A stretch of DNA of 64,000 bases from Mannheimia haemolytica (GTDB lineage: Bacteria > Pseudomonadota > Gammaproteobacteria > Enterobacterales > Pasteurellaceae): positions 496,001 through 560,000 of the forward strand of contig LR134495.1 in NCBI GenBank assembly GCA_900638155.1, given 5' to 3'. Position numbers and translations under genes: made by a program. Every line of letters begins with the position of its first letter. The stretch's first letter is position 1. A model generated the notes under the pieces. It made no database searches, was not told the origin of the DNA, and saw nothing but the letters and a program-made list of their open reading frames with translations. This document shows positions 30,020-38,658 of this stretch, in pieces.

Positions 30020-30098
30020 TATAACCATTCCTTATATTAAATAATAAGCCACACCATATATGGCGTGGCTTAATGACTTAATGACGAATTACAGATAA

Positions 30099-30410
30099 TT
30101 ATCTTCTAGAAATTAAAACACCTAATAATAACCCGACCACACCGGCAACTGTAATTGCTTTATACGGATTATCTTGAACTAAGGTATCAGTTTGTTTAAC
30201 TACAGTTCTTGCACTATCAATGGTATCATCTTTTAATGTTGCAAAACGATCTTTTACATCATCAAACTGTTTTGCTAATTTATCTTTTAACTTTTTATAT
30301 TCTTCCGTAGAAGAATCAGATGTTTCATTAAATAATTCCTCTGCATTTTTCAAAATATCGCGAATCTCGTTTGTTAACTCTTCACGTTTTGCATCTAAGC
30401 TTTTAGCCAT
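30099..30410 (-). CDS. DUF883 family protein (ElaB/YqjD/YgaM-like)
   Basis: A 103-residue tail-anchored protein: a soluble charged helical part with heptad character (residues 1-75), then VQDNPYKAITVAGVVGLLLGVLISRR, the DUF883 C-terminal membrane anchor with a GxxxGxxxG-like face. In E. coli, YqjD binds inactive ribosomes at the inner membrane in stationary phase. It is first of three genes in this small operon. Confidence 0.88.
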   Translation of the reverse strand: MAKSLDAKREELTNEIRDILKNAEELFNETSDSSTEEYKKLKDKLAKQFDDVKDRFATLKDDTIDSARTVVKQTDTLVQDNPYKAITVAGVVGLLLGVLISRR

Positions 30411-30619
30411 AACTGCTCTCCTTATTTAATTAAACGTAATCTATAAAAATAAAACATAATTGATTTATGTTTCATAATTAAAATACAGGCCACATTTAAT
30501 AATGTCAACCTTTAATTTAAAGATTATTTAATTAAATTCATAAATTAAATAAACAAAAATGCAGTAATTTTTGCAAAAAAGTAACCAGATATTACCGCTT
30601 GTAAAGGCACAAATTCAGG

Positions 30620-32077
30620 TTAAATCATTGTATTTAATGCTTCAGTTAATTTTTGGTAACGCTGATATTTTGTCTGATAAGCCGCATAATTTTCCAGATT
30701 TGGCTCAAACACCTGCATTTCATTATTTAGGGCTTGAACTTGGCTTATATCCAGTCCAGCTTCTTGAATTGCCATTAATGCTGCTCCTAAGCAGCCGGTT
30801 TCTTCCATTTGTGGCACTTCGAGTCGCATTCCGGTTAAATCCGCCAACATTTGCATCCAAACTTTAGATTTCACCGGCCCACCGGTAACTCGCAACACAT
30901 CAGCCTTTGGAAAGCGGATAAACATACGGTTTAAATGGGTCATCAAGCTAAACAACACGCCTTCGTAAATTGCCTGCAAGAGATGGGCTTGGGTATGGTG
31001 GGCTTGCATACCGTAGAAACCGGCTTGCATTCCTAAGCCTGCATTCGAACCATACAAAAACGGCACAAACAGCACCGAACTTGCCGCTGGCGGTAATTGG
31101 GCAACTGCTTGGTTGATTTCTGCATAATCGAGTTTCCACTGCTTCATAAACCACTCTAAATTACCGGAAGAAGTCGGGCTTGCCTCGTGGACGATAAATT
31201 TCCCTGCCTCTGCATAACGCCCATAAACAAAAGGTAACTCTTGGCTTGCATCAATATTATCGGTAATGCCGCTCACCACCGACCACGTCCCCAGCACAGC
31301 ATTGAGTTTGGTTTCATCATCTAAATTAGCACAACGTGCGGTAGAAACCACATCGAATAGACCACCGACAACAGGTGTACCCACCGCTAATCCGGTTAAT
31401 TTAGCGGCATTTTCCGTTACATATCCTGCAATTTTATTTGGCTCAATCACCGGCGGTAATTTCTCCAACACATCTGACATTCCCAATAAATCGGCTAACT
31501 GTTGGTCGTATTCGCCTTTTTCCATATTATAGAAATTGCTTTCGGAAATGTTGGTTTCTTCGCAATGCAGCTCACCGGTTAAGCAAAAACGCAGATAGTC
31601 GTGCGACATCAACACCGCCCCGATTTGTGCATAACGCTCAGGTTCATTTTTTTGCACCCATTTCAAAATCGACACAGGGTGTCCTGTCCAAAGAGTTTGG
31701 CGGGTAATAGGGTAAAGTTTTTGCGGAATGCCTTCAGCCTGCCACTGTTTAACAATCTCAAGCGAGCGTTGGTCGGAAGATAAAATTGCACGCCCCAACG
31801 GTCGATTCTGCTTATCCAGTAAAAACGCCCCTTTGCCTTGGGCGGAAATGCCCACACCTTTGATATCAGAAGGGCTAACACCGCTTTTTTCAATCGTTAG
31901 TCGCACTACTTCCGCACACACAGCCCACAGCTGCGACATATTACGCTCGGCATAACCAGCATATTCGCTGATTACCGAAACATTTTCACGATGAAGGGCT
32001 TGAATATTACCTTGTGTATCAAAAAGAGCGGCTTTGATAAAAGTCCCGCCACAGTCAATACCGAGAGTGTAGTTCAT
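30620..32077 (-). CDS. lyxK: L-xylulokinase (FGGY family)
   Basis: A 485-residue carbohydrate kinase very similar to E. coli LyxK and H. influenzae HI1027. The N-terminal phosphate-binding GIDCGGTFIKA, SAQGKGAFLLD, TRQTLWTGHPVS, a central PVVGGLFDVVSTA and late LRVTGGPVKSKVWMQMLAD and EETGCLGAA are all present. It phosphorylates L-xylulose (and probably 3-keto-L-gulonate). It is the last gene of the dlgD-yiaLMNO-lyxK run; the sgbH/sgbU/sgbE genes that usually follow are absent here. Confidence 0.93.
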   Translation of the reverse strand: MNYTLGIDCGGTFIKAALFDTQGNIQALHRENVSVISEYAGYAERNMSQLWAVCAEVVRLTIEKSGVSPSDIKGVGISAQGKGAFLLDKQNRPLGRAILSSDQRSLEIVKQWQAEGIPQKLYPITRQTLWTGHPVSILKWVQKNEPERYAQIGAVLMSHDYLRFCLTGELHCEETNISESNFYNMEKGEYDQQLADLLGMSDVLEKLPPVIEPNKIAGYVTENAAKLTGLAVGTPVVGGLFDVVSTARCANLDDETKLNAVLGTWSVVSGITDNIDASQELPFVYGRYAEAGKFIVHEASPTSSGNLEWFMKQWKLDYAEINQAVAQLPPAASSVLFVPFLYGSNAGLGMQAGFYGMQAHHTQAHLLQAIYEGVLFSLMTHLNRMFIRFPKADVLRVTGGPVKSKVWMQMLADLTGMRLEVPQMEETGCLGAALMAIQEAGLDISQVQALNNEMQVFEPNLENYAAYQTKYQRYQKLTEALNTMI

Positions 32078-32105
32078 TTTTATTTTCCTTTAGCAGTTTA
32101 AAGGT

Positions 32106-32152
32106 AACAAGCGGTCTGATTTTGCAAAAAAATTGCAATTTCTTACCGCTTG
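32106..32152. terminator. Inverted USS pair between yiaO and lyxK
   Basis: ACAAGCGGT and ACCGCTTGC flank a T/A-rich centre in the gap between yiaO and lyxK. With the second stem at 32166-32186 it could terminate or reduce read-through into lyxK. Confidence 0.6.
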
Positions 32153-32165
32153 CCAGATTTATTGA

Positions 32166-32186
32166 CAAGCCCCTACACAAGGGGCT
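32166..32186 (-). terminator. GC-rich stem after yiaO
   Basis: AAGCCCC and GGGGCTT pair around a 7-base loop just after the yiaO stop. It lacks a clear U-tract on the transcript, so it may protect the mRNA end as much as terminate it. Confidence 0.55.
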
Positions 32187-32201
32187 TCGATTAACAATAG
32201 A

Positions 32202-33188
32202 TTACTGTGCTAACGCATCTACTTTTTTCAATAATTCATCGCCGTGTTTTTCCACGAAGGCTTTACGGACTTCCGCTTCAATCGCTGCTTTGAACGGGGC
32301 GTTATCCACTTGTTCGATCACTTCGATGCCTTGTTTGCGTAATTTTTCGATGATCTCTTTTTCGTTTTTCACGTTGAGATCACGTTGGAATTGACCGGCT
32401 TCTTTCGCCGCATCTAATAATGCGGTTTGTAACTCAGGGGCTAAGCCGTCAAATTTTGCTTTGTTCATTACTACGATTAACGGGGTGTAGCCGTGGTTGG
32501 TTAAACTTAAATGTTTTTGTACTTCAAACAGTTTTGCTGACCAGAAAATGCCGATTGGGTGTTCTTGTGCATCAACGGCACGAGTTTCTAATGCGGTGTA
32601 AAGCTCAGAAAGTGGCATTGGCACCGGGTTGCCGCCTAGCAAGGTGAAGGCTTGAATGTACATCGGGTTTTGGTTGGTGCGGACTTTTAAGCCTTTGATG
32701 TCTTCCGGCTTAGTCACCGGGTGTTTTGAGTTAGAGAAGGCACGGAAACCCACGTCCCAGAAGGCTAAGCCTTTTAAGCCTTGAGCCTCTAAATCTTTTA
32801 ATAAGCCTTGACCGACTTCGCCATCTAATACTTTGTAAACGTGTTCACGATCTTTAAAAATAAACGGAATATCAATCACATTTAATTTTGGCTCTAAGCC
32901 GGTGAAGTTTGGTGAGCCAGACATTTCAATGTCAATAGTGCCGCCACGCACGCCGCTGATCATCGTTTGAGCATTACCTAAGGTGCTGTCCGGAAACAGT
33001 TTTAATTTAATTTCACCTTTGGTTTTTGCTGCCAATAATTCATCGAATTTTTTGGCGGCGATGTGTTGGGTATCGGAACGTGGGGCTTCATAACCGAAAC
33101 GTAGCGAGGTTTCTGCCATTGCAGAGCCACTCATGACTGCCACGCCTGCCACTAATGCTGCTAAGGTTTTTAAATTAAATAATTTCAT
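32202..33188 (-). CDS. yiaO: TRAP transporter 2,3-diketo-L-gulonate-binding protein
   Basis: A 328-residue DctP-type periplasmic receptor with a signal peptide ending SAMA|ETS. Stretches such as LRFGYEAPRSDTQHIAAKKF, LFPDSTLGNAQTMISGVRGG and DAQEHPIG match E. coli YiaO closely; the Arg in VRTNQNPMY is the usual carboxylate-binding residue of DctP proteins. It delivers the sugar acid to YiaMN. It follows yiaN by about 100 bases containing a USS hairpin. Confidence 0.93.
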   Translation of the reverse strand: MKLFNLKTLAALVAGVAVMSGSAMAETSLRFGYEAPRSDTQHIAAKKFDELLAAKTKGEIKLKLFPDSTLGNAQTMISGVRGGTIDIEMSGSPNFTGLEPKLNVIDIPFIFKDREHVYKVLDGEVGQGLLKDLEAQGLKGLAFWDVGFRAFSNSKHPVTKPEDIKGLKVRTNQNPMYIQAFTLLGGNPVPMPLSELYTALETRAVDAQEHPIGIFWSAKLFEVQKHLSLTNHGYTPLIVVMNKAKFDGLAPELQTALLDAAKEAGQFQRDLNVKNEKEIIEKLRKQGIEVIEQVDNAPFKAAIEAEVRKAFVEKHGDELLKKVDALAQ

Positions 33189-33217
33189 AGGGTTCTCCTG
33201 TGATTAAAAATTGAGTT

Positions 33218-33275
33218 GCAAGCGGTCTGTTTTTTCAAAAATTTTGCAAATTTTTGCGTAAATTCGACCGCTTGT
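33218..33275. terminator. Inverted USS pair between yiaN and yiaO
   Basis: GCAAGCGGTC and GACCGCTTGT form a dyad in the yiaN-yiaO gap. Since the binding protein needs higher expression than the permease, a separate promoter or mRNA processing here is likely. Confidence 0.55.
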
Positions 33276-33289
33276 TTACATTCAAATAA

Positions 33290-34567
33290 TTACTGCATCC
33301 AGCTTAACGGCACTAACACCAGTGACGGGAAGAACACGAACAACAGTAGTAAACAAATCATCATTAAGAGGTAAGGCATTACGCCCTTAGCCGCTTGGTC
33401 GAACGGCAATTTTGACACGCCGGTAATCACGTTGAGTACGTTGCCGACCGGTGGTGTAATCAAGCCGATGGAGGTGTTAAGGATAAACAGCACACCGAAG
33501 TAAACTGGGTCAATGCCTGCCTCTTCCACCAACGGCATCAGTACCGGAGTTAAAATCAGCACGGTTGGGGTTAAGTCCATCACCATTCCGATAATAAACA
33601 CCGCTAACATAATCACCAATAATAGCGTTGTCGGGCTTTCAATTAACGGCTCTAAAAGCTCGGTGAGCATCATCGGCAATTCCGCTACAGTAATCAGCCA
33701 GCCGGTTACATTTGCCGCTGCGACTAAGAACATCACCACTGCCGTAGTTTTCGCTGCCGCTAACACGACTTTGTATAAATCTTTGAACTTCATTTCACGG
33801 TAAACAAACAGTGAAACAATTAAGGCATAGAAGGTTGCGACCGCACCAGCCTCGGTTGGGGTGAACATTCCCGAGCGGAAACCGCCGATAATGATGACAG
33901 GCAACAATAACGCCCAAATACTGTTTTTAAATGAAATGCAAAGTTCTTCTTTGGTTGCTTTGGAGAAGGTCATTAAATCCAAACGTTTTGCCTGCCACCA
34001 CCAAAGGGCTGCCAAGCAGATCCCCATAATAATGCCCGGGAAAATACCGGCTAGGAACAGTTTGGTAATGGACACGCCACTAGCCACACCAAAGACGATA
34101 AACGGAATGCTTGGCGGAATGATTGGGGCGATAATCCCTGCCGTACCGATTAAACCGGCAGAGCGGTCAATCGGATAGCCAGTGGTTTTCATCATCGGCA
34201 GTAGCATTGCGGCTACCGCTGCGGTATCCGCAACCGCCGAACCGGAAAGGCTTGCCATAATCATCGCCGCTAAAATTGCTACAAAACCTAAACCGCCTCG
34301 TTTATGACCGACTAATTTCATCGGTAGGTCGATAATCCGTTTGGAGAGACCGCCCTCGTTCATAATTTCACCGGCAAGAATGAAGAACGGAATTGCCATC
34401 AGCGAGAAACTATCTGCACCGCTCACAATTTGTTGTGCCAAAATTTGGGCATCAAACAGGTCTAAATGTAGCATTAACGCCACACCACACACCAATAGGG
34501 CGAAGGCGACCGGAATGCCCAATAAAATCGAGCCAAGCAACACGGAAAGAAAAATTACCACAGTCAT
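33290..34567 (-). CDS. yiaN: TRAP transporter large permease (DctM family)
   Basis: A 425-residue, highly hydrophobic protein with about 12 helices, the catalytic subunit of the Na+-coupled 2,3-diketo-L-gulonate TRAP transporter. Family marks include LLGIPVAFALL, SLSGSAVADTAAVAAMLLP, GIIAPIIPPSIPFIVFG and the late TPPVGNVLNVITGVS. Its start follows immediately after the yiaM stop, indicating translational coupling. Confidence 0.94.
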   Translation of the reverse strand: MTVVIFLSVLLGSILLGIPVAFALLVCGVALMLHLDLFDAQILAQQIVSGADSFSLMAIPFFILAGEIMNEGGLSKRIIDLPMKLVGHKRGGLGFVAILAAMIMASLSGSAVADTAAVAAMLLPMMKTTGYPIDRSAGLIGTAGIIAPIIPPSIPFIVFGVASGVSITKLFLAGIFPGIIMGICLAALWWWQAKRLDLMTFSKATKEELCISFKNSIWALLLPVIIIGGFRSGMFTPTEAGAVATFYALIVSLFVYREMKFKDLYKVVLAAAKTTAVVMFLVAAANVTGWLITVAELPMMLTELLEPLIESPTTLLLVIMLAVFIIGMVMDLTPTVLILTPVLMPLVEEAGIDPVYFGVLFILNTSIGLITPPVGNVLNVITGVSKLPFDQAAKGVMPYLLMMICLLLLFVFFPSLVLVPLSWMQ

Positions 34568-35047
34568 CTATTTTTCTCCTTTTGCAATCACGCCAACCGT
34601 TGCCACAATGCGGGCAATAATTAACAAGCCGATTAATACCCCTGCCACCGTACTGGCAAGGAAAGTGATGCCTTGCGGTAAGCCTGAAATCGGGGCAAAG
34701 TTATTCAGGTTGAGGTTAAATTGAATCCAGCTACCGTCCACAATTAAGTAACAGCAGAACAACATCGCTAAATCGGTTACGATGCTGAGTAAATTTCTGG
34801 CAATCGGTGAGAGTTTATCGGTTAGCATAGTAACTCGAACGTGTTGATTTTCGCTAAATGCCAACACTGCCCCTAAAAACGCCAACCAAACAAACATATA
34901 GCGAGAGACCTCTTCGGTGACGCTAATGCTGCTGTTAAAACCGTAACGCAGTACCACATTGACGAACACCAAAATCGACATTGCAGATAAAATCACCACA
35001 ACAATCAGTTCTAACAGTTTGCCGACTAATTGAGCTAAGGCTTTCAT
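34568..35047 (-). CDS. yiaM: TRAP transporter small permease (DctQ family)
   Basis: A 159-residue protein with four membrane helices and the DctQ motif TEEVSRYMFVWLAFLGAVLAF. It partners YiaN. Its start overlaps the yiaL stop by 4 bases and its stop abuts the yiaN start. In H. influenzae the equivalent subunits are fused; here they are separate genes. Confidence 0.9.
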   Translation of the reverse strand: MKALAQLVGKLLELIVVVILSAMSILVFVNVVLRYGFNSSISVTEEVSRYMFVWLAFLGAVLAFSENQHVRVTMLTDKLSPIARNLLSIVTDLAMLFCCYLIVDGSWIQFNLNLNNFAPISGLPQGITFLASTVAGVLIGLLIIARIVATVGVIAKGEK

Positions 35048-35517
35048 AGTTGCTCCTCAATTTCGCTCATCGCAATTTTTACCACCACTTTGCGAATGGT
35101 TTCTGTACCGTCAAAAATTGCCGTTCTGTGGCAATCTTCGGGGAAAAATACCGCAAAATTGCCTTCAACACAGCGAAATTCATTTTCGTTGGCAGCCGAT
35201 TGATAATATTGAATATCCCGCTCAGGGTTGTATTCCACCGCAATCGGATTGGTGCCGTTATCCACCGCCGCAGCCATCATTTCTTTGCCACAATGTAAAT
35301 ACTGCACATCAAGATAATTGCGATGCACTTCCGGCTGAAATTCGTGTTTCGGTTTGGTGTTCAAATCCAACACCTGCACATAAATTTGTCTGCCTTTGAG
35401 TTCGTAAACCCCTGCCTCCATCGCATCAAAATCGGTATTTTTCAGATAATTTAATGCTAACTGAATGGCAGGCGGATACTGTTTTAAATTGACTTTGGAA
35501 ATATGCCCGAAAAACAT
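35044..35517 (-). CDS. yiaL: YhcH/YjgK/YiaL family protein
   Basis: A 157-residue cupin-like DUF386 protein beginning MFFGHISKVNL. Conserved HRNYLDVQYLHCGKE and FFPEDCHRTAIFDG carry the metal-binding His/Glu set. Relatives such as NanQ open or epimerise sugars; YiaL's exact reaction is unsettled. The start at 35517 has GGAGG upstream; a 21-residue extension reading into the inverted repeat is unlikely. It is coupled with yiaM. Confidence 0.86.
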   Translation of the reverse strand: MFFGHISKVNLKQYPPAIQLALNYLKNTDFDAMEAGVYELKGRQIYVQVLDLNTKPKHEFQPEVHRNYLDVQYLHCGKEMMAAAVDNGTNPIAVEYNPERDIQYYQSAANENEFRCVEGNFAVFFPEDCHRTAIFDGTETIRKVVVKIAMSEIEEQL

Positions 35518-35559
35518 AATGCCTCCGTTTTGTAAAATTCTGCGGAAAAATGACCGCTT

Positions 35560-35626
35560 GTAGGGTGGGCGTAAGCCCACGTCATCTTATGATTGTGTCT
35601 AATGCGTGGGCTTACGCCCACCCTAC
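35560..35626. repeat. 22-bp perfect inverted repeat inside the yia operon
   Basis: Two perfect 22-base arms (35560-35581 and 35605-35626) contain the core GTAGGGTGGGC and enclose 23 bases. The arms are further extended by TGACCG/CGGTCA across a short bulge, one side coming from a USS. GC content is far above the surroundings. It looks like a dispersed REP/MITE-like element between dlgD and yiaL. Confidence 0.85.
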
Positions 35627-35640
35627 CGGTCAATTTGCAA

Positions 35641-36645
35641 TTACAACGCCTGCAATTTCGCCCAAACGGTGTCGTCCACCGGAATGCCGTTGGCTTTGTT
35701 ATCGGCAAGAATTTGGGTGAACTCGTGGCCCGGTAAACGTACTGCGACATCAGGGTCGGCACGTTCTGCGGTTTTCACGTATTCCATAATGCGGTTGAGT
35801 TTTTCGTCTTTAGTTTTGCCGTCAATTAAGCGATCTACTTCAATCGCGATATAGACTTGCGACACGCAATATTCATCGTCTTTATCTTCGGTGACTGCCG
35901 CCGTGGATTCACCGTTAGAAAGCAAGGTGGCGATCATATCTAACACAATCGACAAGCCCGAACCTTTCCAGAAGCCCATCGGCATTAAACGGCGGTTTTT
36001 CTCGACCGTTGCCGGATCACGGGTCGGGTTGCCGTCATCATCAAAACCGGCATCGACAAAGGTTTGACGACCGGCAAGGCGATGAACTTCCAACATTCCG
36101 TATGAGTACATTGAGCAAGACATATCCACCATCGTGATTGGGTTAGTCGGCACGGCAATGATTAGCGGGTTCGTCCCGATACGGCACTCTTTCGCCCCCC
36201 AAGGTGGCATTACCGCAAGGGCATTCGTCCAGCAGATCCCGATATAGCCTTTCTCCGCTGCCTGCCAGCCGTAAGAACCGCCACGCATCCAGTGGTTTGC
36301 ATTACGCAACGCTACCACTCCAATGCCGTTTTGTGAGGCAAGTTCCATCGCTCTGTCCATCATTTTTTTTGCGGTTAAGTTACCGATGGCTTGGTGAGCG
36401 TCCCACTGCTCAATCGCCCCCAGTGAAAGCACTTTAGTCGGCACCGCTTCCGGCACAATATCGCCATTTTCTAACTGCTGAATAAAGCGTGGAAAACGGT
36501 TTACCCCGTGTGAATAAGCACCCGCTTGGGTGGTGTCGGCAAACACGGTGGCACACTCTTCGGCAATCTCTTCACGCACATTGCGAGCCAACAGAACACG
36601 TTTAAATTGAGCTTTTAATTCTTCATAGGAAACTCGAATAGTCAT
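35641..36645 (-). CDS. dlgD: 2,3-diketo-L-gulonate reductase
   Basis: A 334-residue member of the malate/L-lactate dehydrogenase-like (YlbC/YiaK) family that reduces 2,3-diketo-L-gulonate to 3-keto-L-gulonate with [15 protein letters not shown] with the catalytic His near residue 45, [13 protein letters not shown], and [14 protein letters not shown] are diagnostic. It is the first gene of the leftward dlgD-yiaLMNO-lyxK operon, with a CRP site about 130 bases upstream. The usual neighbour regulator YiaJ is not present. Confidence 0.93.
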   Translation of the reverse strand: MTIRVSYEELKAQFKRVLLARNVREEIAEECATVFADTTQAGAYSHGVNRFPRFIQQLENGDIVPEAVPTKVLSLGAIEQWDAHQAIGNLTAKKMMDRAMELASQNGIGVVALRNANHWMRGGSYGWQAAEKGYIGICWTNALAVMPPWGAKECRIGTNPLIIAVPTNPITMVDMSCSMYSYGMLEVHRLAGRQTFVDAGFDDDGNPTRDPATVEKNRRLMPMGFWKGSGLSIVLDMIATLLSNGESTAAVTEDKDDEYCVSQVYIAIEVDRLIDGKTKDEKLNRIMEYVKTAERADPDVAVRLPGHEFTQILADNKANGIPVDDTVWAKLQAL

Positions 36646-36775
36646 CTTGAATACCTCAATATTTCAAATAGTAAAATCACGTTTCATAAGTTACTCTTAA
36701 GACAAATTAAAGTCAATTAAAGGAAAAATATAAAAAACATTTTAAATCAATTGGTTACAAAATTTTTTGTAAATT

Positions 36776-36791
36776 TGAGAGGTAGATCACA
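36776..36791. promoter_or_regulatory. CRP-binding site upstream of dlgD
   Basis: TGAGA-GGTAGA-TCACA differs from the CRP core at one position. It lies in the dlgD promoter gap, consistent with catabolite control of the yia operon; it once may also have served araA. Confidence 0.65.
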
Positions 36792-36805
36792 CTTTAGAAA
36801 TGGCA

Positions 36806-36842
36806 ACAAGCGGTCATTTTTTTGCAAAATCTGACCGCTTGT
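36806..36842. repeat. Inverted USS pair abutting the araA remnant
   Basis: ACAAGCGGTCA and TGACCGCTTGT enclose a T-rich centre. The right arm ends exactly where recognisable araA homology begins, as at the fic remnant. Confidence 0.75.
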
Positions 36843-37633
36843 ATAATGTAGAGAATAGCTTGCAAGAAAATGGTTCGGCAAGAGAATCTCTCGCATATTC
36901 CGCTCGCATTGAAATAGGCTTAAAAACATTCTTAGATAATGGTGGATTCAAAGCTTTTACTGATAATTTTCAAAATCTAAATGGAATAAAACAATTGCCG
37001 GGCTTGGCTGTTCAACGTTTAATGGAACAAGGCTACGGATTTGGTGGTGAAGGAGATTGGAAGAGCGCGGCTCTTGTGCGTGCAGTGAAAGTGATGGGGT
37101 ATGGCTTACCAAACGGTTCTTCCTTTATGGAAGACTACACCTATGATTTAGATGAACAAAACCAAGTGGTATTGGGGGCTCATATGCTTGAAGTTTGTCC
37201 ATCTATTGCCAAAGAAAAATCAACATTAGCCATTCGACCGCTAGGTATTGGAGGCAAAGCAGATCCTGTTCGCTTAATTTTCAGTAGTAAGGCAGGAAAA
37301 GCAGTGAATGCAACAGTTGTAGATATGGGAGACCGTTTTAGAATGGTTGTTGCGGATTTAGAAGCTATCGCCCCTCCAAATCCAATGCCAAATTTACCGG
37401 TTGGGCACGCTTTTTGGAAGCTTCAACCCAATTTTGATGTCGGCACTCAAGCATGGATTTTAGCTGGCGGTGCTCATCATAGTGCATTTAGTTTAGATAT
37501 TGATGCCGATATGCTACGAACTTTTGCTGAATATTTTGGTATTGAGTTTATCCATATCAACCAAAATACCGAGCTACCACAACTTAAAAATGAATTACGC
37601 TGGAATGATTTGGCATATAAATTTTCAAAATAA
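36843..37633 (+). pseudogene. araA: L-arabinose isomerase, 3' half only
   Basis: The frame matches only the C-terminal half of AraA (about 500 residues when complete): ARIEIGLKTFLDNGGFKAF, QLPGLAVQRLMEQGYGFGGEGDW, SFMEDYTYD, LGSHMLEVCP-like LGAHMLEVCP and WILAGGAHHSAFS, ending at the normal C terminus. The N-terminal half, including much of the active site, is gone; what precedes is a USS hairpin. A start at 36800 would read through the hairpin into a 277-residue product that cannot fold as AraA. No other ara gene is in the window. Confidence 0.85.
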
Positions 37634-37650
37634 TTAAAAAGGAATTGAGT

Positions 37651-37705
37651 AAGCGGTTATCTTTCCTTAAAAAACTTACACTTTTTGAGCAAAATATAAC
37701 CGCTT
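37651..37705. terminator. Inverted USS-like pair after araA remnant
   Basis: AAGCGGTTAT and ATAACCGCTT flank an AT-rich centre between the convergent araA remnant and the MerR-type gene. Confidence 0.6.
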
Positions 37706-37727
37706 TTTATAATAAGCTACGAAAGCA

Positions 37728-38366
37728 TCATTTTTCCGATTGTTGATAGGTTTTCAAGGTTTCCATATTAAAAAAATAAGGTTTTAATATCAGTAGTATA
37801 TCGAAAAAATGTTTAAGCTTTTCATCTTGTTGAACGCTATTTGATAGACTTTCTAAGGTTATATTTACCTCAAATTGTGCTAGTTTTTTTGCTACATCAA
37901 TGTAGGTTTGGAGTAGGTTTAATTCTGTTTCATTACAGCGGCGGATAATCGCTAAAATATCTCTCTCCTTCCAGGTGAAAATTCCTTCGCGTGGGTTTAA
38001 TAATCCCTTTTCTATATATTCATTAAGCATTTGCTCACTTATTTTAAATTCATTGCATAGCTGCGCTGAGTCAAAGGTTTCATTTCTTTCCCCAAGCATT
38101 AATGAGAAGGTATGAATTAGACTTTCATAAGGGTTGTTTTTATCAAAATCAGGTTGTAAAAAAAGAGTCTTTATTTGAGAAATGCTTGCATTGCAATTAG
38201 TTTGTAAATATTTGATAAATTCGAGGAGTTTTACATTACTTTCATCATAGAGGTGAAAATTAGGTTTATCTTTATAGGGTTCAGGTAAAATTCCCTCCTT
38301 GATGTAATATAGAATAGTAGATTTTGGAGTATTACTAAGCTTGACTAAGTCGTTCATTTTTAGCAT
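37728..38366 (-). CDS. MerR-like transcriptional regulator with two HTH-like domains
   Basis: A 212-residue protein with an N-terminal MerR winged helix (MNDLVKLSNTPKSTILYYIKEGIL, then a wing with FHLYDESNV, residues about 4-50). A second, weaker MerR-like segment follows at about 103-145 (CNEFKISEQMLNEYIEKGLL ... WKERDILAII). The C terminus is helical and lacks a recognisable metal-binding Cys set. It resembles no named regulator to me. It stands alone, convergent with the araA remnant and divergent from the atp operon, so its target is unclear. Confidence 0.75.
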   Translation of the reverse strand: MLKMNDLVKLSNTPKSTILYYIKEGILPEPYKDKPNFHLYDESNVKLLEFIKYLQTNCNASISQIKTLFLQPDFDKNNPYESLIHTFSLMLGERNETFDSAQLCNEFKISEQMLNEYIEKGLLNPREGIFTWKERDILAIIRRCNETELNLLQTYIDVAKKLAQFEVNITLESLSNSVQQDEKLKHFFDILLILKPYFFNMETLKTYQQSEK

Positions 38367-38658
38367 GAATTACGTCCTTCTTTTCATTCTTTATTTTATA
38401 CACAAGTGTAAAGTAAAACTTTATAGTTTTGATTATAAATTTAAACTAAATTGTTTGTTTTTTACAATAGTTTCTTTACTTTTTTGTAAAAAGTAGTCAC
38501 TTTTTTTTAAAAGTGTGAAGAATGCCTCGTTTTCACAAGTTTTGGGGTTGCAACTCTTAATTTGTGACGTATAATTTATGGCTGATTTTCATTGATTTAA
38601 CAGTGGTTAATTATTAATCTCATTGAGTGGAAGGTTTACTGCAAAATAAGGATGAAAG

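Noticed and set aside
35484..35762. 92-codon minus-strand frame across the GC-rich inverted repeat
   Set aside because: It overlaps yiaL and dlgD in another frame and owes its openness to the repeat.
36800..37633. Complete 277-residue gene starting at 36800
   Set aside because: The first dozen or so codons translate the USS hairpin; the rest is only the C-terminal half of AraA.
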